Shown here: one piece after another, positions 62,134 through 64,000 of the stretch
How the letters are laid out: every line of letters starts with the position of its first letter
Position numbering within the stretch: the stretch's first letter is position 1
Assembly (NCBI RefSeq): GCF_002197845.1
Contig: NZ_NIDE01000014.1
Location: 806,001 to 870,000 of the forward strand
DNA length: 64,000 nt
From: Fimbriiglobus ruber
GTDB lineage: Bacteria; Planctomycetota; Planctomycetia; Gemmatales; Gemmataceae
Reading direction: 5' to 3'
Notes under the pieces: generated by a model
The model's database searches: none
What the model was told of the DNA's origin: nothing
The model's input: the letters and a program-made list of their open reading frames with translations, nothing else
Position numbers and translations under genes: made by a program

Positions 62134-64000
62134 ATGACCGCAGTATCCCGCCGCCTCGCCCGGTCGGTCGGTTCGGCCGCCTTGCTCGTATTTCTGCTGG
62201 CGGCCCCGGCCGCCGCCCAGAACGCCATCGCGCAGGCCGGCTTGTTCGTGACCGTCCCCAACCCGCTCACGAGCGACGGGTTCAAGCGAATCGAGAACCG
62301 CGTCCGGGCCGCCCGGGAGAAGCCGGACCGGGTACCGGGCACGATCGTCTTCGATTTCAACCCGAACGACCGGGACGCGGCCACGACCGACTACGGCAGC
62401 TGCTACAATCTCGCGAAATTCATCGCCAGCCTCCACGACACCAAGACTGTCGGGTACGTCCACCACAAGGTGTCCGGGCACACCGTCTTGCCGGTCCTGG
62501 CGTGCCAGCAGATCGTCGTCGGCCCGCAGGGAGCGGTCGGCGAGGTCGCGCCCGGAGACCAGCCACTGAACGAGACGGAGGCGAACGCTTACGCGGCCGT
62601 CGCGTTGGGCGACCGGCCCCAGTATCACGCGGTCGCCCGCAAGATGTTTGACCCCGCCGTCCGCCTTCGTAAGGGGAAGAAGAACGGGGCCGCGTGGTAC
62701 TTCGACCTCAGCAACCGGGCCAAGGCCGAGAAAGACGGCGTTTCGGTCACCGACACGGCCGCCCTCCCGTCCGCCCCGGACGGCCGGGTCGGGTTGTTCG
62801 GGGCCGACGCCCTCCGCGAACTCGGCCTGAGCCAGGGCCGCGCCGACTCGCGGCAGGATCTCCTCGAACAGTACGGCATCGGCTCGTCCGCCCTCCGGGA
62901 AGACCCGCTCGACGGCCGGGCGCCGGTCGCGTTCCATTACGTCTTGCACGGGCAGGTCGACGGCGGCGTGAAGGAAGCCGTCGTCCGCCTCGCACGGGAG
63001 GTCGTCCGGCAGAAGGGCAACGTCCTGTTCCTTCAGCTGGAATGCGCCGGCGGCGACCTGCAAGCCGCCCGCGACCTAGCTGAGGAGCTGCGGAAGATTC
63101 AGGCGGTCCGCGGCGACGACGGGTTGCTCGTCGTCGCGTTCATCCCCGACCGCGCCCCGGACACGGCGGCCGTAATCGCCCTCGGGTGCGCCGAGATCGT
63201 GATGAGTAAGCGGACGGACGCCAAGTCGGTCGGCGAGGACGCGGCCCCGGAGGCCGAGTTCGGCGACTTCGACACGCCGGTCGGCAAGGCGATCGGGCCG
63301 AACGTCGAGTTCTGGGTCGCCAGCCTCCGCGAGCTGGCGGAAGCCCAGGGCTACCCGCAGATTCTCGTCGACGGGATGCTCAAGAAGGACATCGAAATCG
63401 TCCGCGTCCACAAGAAGGACCGGAGCGTCCGCCGGCTGATGACGGACGCCGAGTTCCAGGAGGACAAGGCGAAGGGGGCCGCGGCCGAGTGGGTGTTCGA
63501 GGCGTCGGTCAAGCCGAAGGGGCAGTACCTCAAGCTGACCGCGTCGAAGGCCGAGGAACTCGGGCTGGCCCGGTTCACCGTGGACACCCGCGACCCGGCC
63601 GAGGTGTACGCGAAGTACGGCATCTCCGACTCGTCGAAGGTGAAAGAAGCCGCCCCGGCCTGGCTCGACAAGTTCGCCGACTTCTTGAAGATCCCGGCGG
63701 TCACGGTCCTCCTCGTGGTCATCGGGTTCACCGGACTGATCCTGGAGCTGAAGGTGCCCGGAACGACGGTCCCCGGCATCGTCGCGGCCCTCTGCTTTAT
63801 CATGGTGTTCTGGGCGCACACGCAGTTCAGCGGGCAGGTCGCGGTCCTGGCCGGGTTACTGTTCGTTCTCGGGCTCGTCTTGATATTGCTCGAAGTGTTC
63901 GTCCTGCCCGGGTTCGGGGCGGCCGGGGTGAGCGGGATCGCGCTGATGCTGGCGGCCCTCGCCCTGGCGACCGTGGGGGCGGCCGACGGCACCATTGAGT
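62134..64000 (+). CDS. NfeD/ClpP-class membrane serine protease-like protein (partial)
   Basis: The frame is open from the ATG at 62134 to the end of the window (at least 622 residues). The signal peptide MTAVSRRLARSVGSAALLVF is followed by AAPAAAQ. The first part resembles a ClpP/SppA crotonase-like fold: GTIVFDFNPNDRDAATTDYG, then TVGYVHHKVSGHTVLPVLAC. A second such unit follows (VLFLQLECAGGDLQAARDLA). From about residue 515, helices VTVLLVVIGFTGLILELKVP and IVAALCFIMVFW and VLIL repeats give the NfeD transmembrane domain. The catalytic Ser/Lys of active members is not evident. The C-terminal OB-fold is outside the window. Confidence 0.88.
   Translation, partial: MTAVSRRLARSVGSAALLVFLLAAPAAAQNAIAQAGLFVTVPNPLTSDGFKRIENRVRAAREKPDRVPGTIVFDFNPNDRDAATTDYGSCYNLAKFIASLHDTKTVGYVHHKVSGHTVLPVLACQQIVVGPQGAVGEVAPGDQPLNETEANAYAAVALGDRPQYHAVARKMFDPAVRLRKGKKNGAAWYFDLSNRAKAEKDGVSVTDTAALPSAPDGRVGLFGADALRELGLSQGRADSRQDLLEQYGIGSSALREDPLDGRAPVAFHYVLHGQVDGGVKEAVVRLAREVVRQKGNVLFLQLECAGGDLQAARDLAEELRKIQAVRGDDGLLVVAFIPDRAPDTAAVIALGCAEIVMSKRTDAKSVGEDAAPEAEFGDFDTPVGKAIGPNVEFWVASLRELAEAQGYPQILVDGMLKKDIEIVRVHKKDRSVRRLMTDAEFQEDKAKGAAAEWVFEASVKPKGQYLKLTASKAEELGLARFTVDTRDPAEVYAKYGISDSSKVKEAAPAWLDKFADFLKIPAVTVLLVVIGFTGLILELKVPGTTVPGIVAALCFIMVFWAHTQFSGQVAVLAGLLFVLGLVLILLEVFVLPGFGAAGVSGIALMLAALALATVGAADGTIE

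Overview
The window is GC-rich DNA with long, densely packed genes. It very probably comes from the chromosome of a planctomycete of the Gemmataceae type (Gemmata/Fimbriiglobus-like). The grounds are a giant ThuA/PVC-type dehydrogenase with a haem-c motif, a DUF1559 pseudopilin-like protein followed by a small lipoprotein, a DUF1080 protein, a DUF1207 outer-membrane protein, a PEP-CTERM protein, tandem trypsin-like proteases, two Uma2 copies, ECF sigma factors and several dispersed palindromic repeats. No rRNA, tRNA or CRISPR array was seen. Genus assignment is inference.

Layout. 0-10 kb: tail of a GH17-like hydrolase, two paralogous one-TM proteins, DUF1080, DUF4365-like, NAD synthetase, a multi-hairpin inverted repeat, a PEP-CTERM protein, an oxalate/formate-family MFS carrier and an XPB-like helicase. 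10-18.6 kb: an esterase, a ParE/RelE-type toxin-antitoxin pair beside an AT-rich TIR-domain gene (probable recently acquired defence gene), a YdjM-like membrane protein, pterin dehydratase, an MFS carrier and a Sel1-repeat protein. 18.7-25.3 kb: the ThuA/PVC dehydrogenase, a ROK regulator with three direct TTTRGYAAA repeats upstream, and a CpsB-like PHP phosphatase. 25.6-27.9 kb: a pstB-phoU-phoB phosphate-regulation run lacking pstSCA and phoR. 28-36 kb: YbaN-like protein, lipoprotein, tartrate/malate dehydrogenase-like enzyme, SUFU, cupin and ricin-fold proteins, and two tandem secreted serine proteases. 36-46 kb: zinc-ribbon membrane protein, DUF1559 operon, PP2C phosphatase, signal-peptidase-like protein, DUF1207 and TIGR01777. 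46-57.4 kb: accessory, duplication-rich stretch with an IS66 transposase, patatin and its duplicated tail, aquaporin, beta-CASP nuclease and the Uma2 duplicates. 57.6-64 kb: ECF sigma factor, cupin-like protein, two small proteins, FabF-like synthase and an NfeD/ClpP-class membrane protease running off the end.

The most unusual observation is that seven genes between 36.6 and 57 kb are each split into two frames that rejoin perfectly after a one-base change inside a G/C run. Six need one added base and one needs one removed. Two of the seven are the duplicated Uma2 genes with the identical break. This is either a cluster of real frameshifts, systematic homopolymer error in the assembly, or less likely recoding. 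A second striking observation is the inverted pair of multi-hairpin units at 5366-5682. Their 17-18-bp stems differ in sequence but keep pairing through compensatory changes while the CAGAGC loop is fixed. A third is that the signal-peptidase-like gene has Ala where the catalytic Ser should be.
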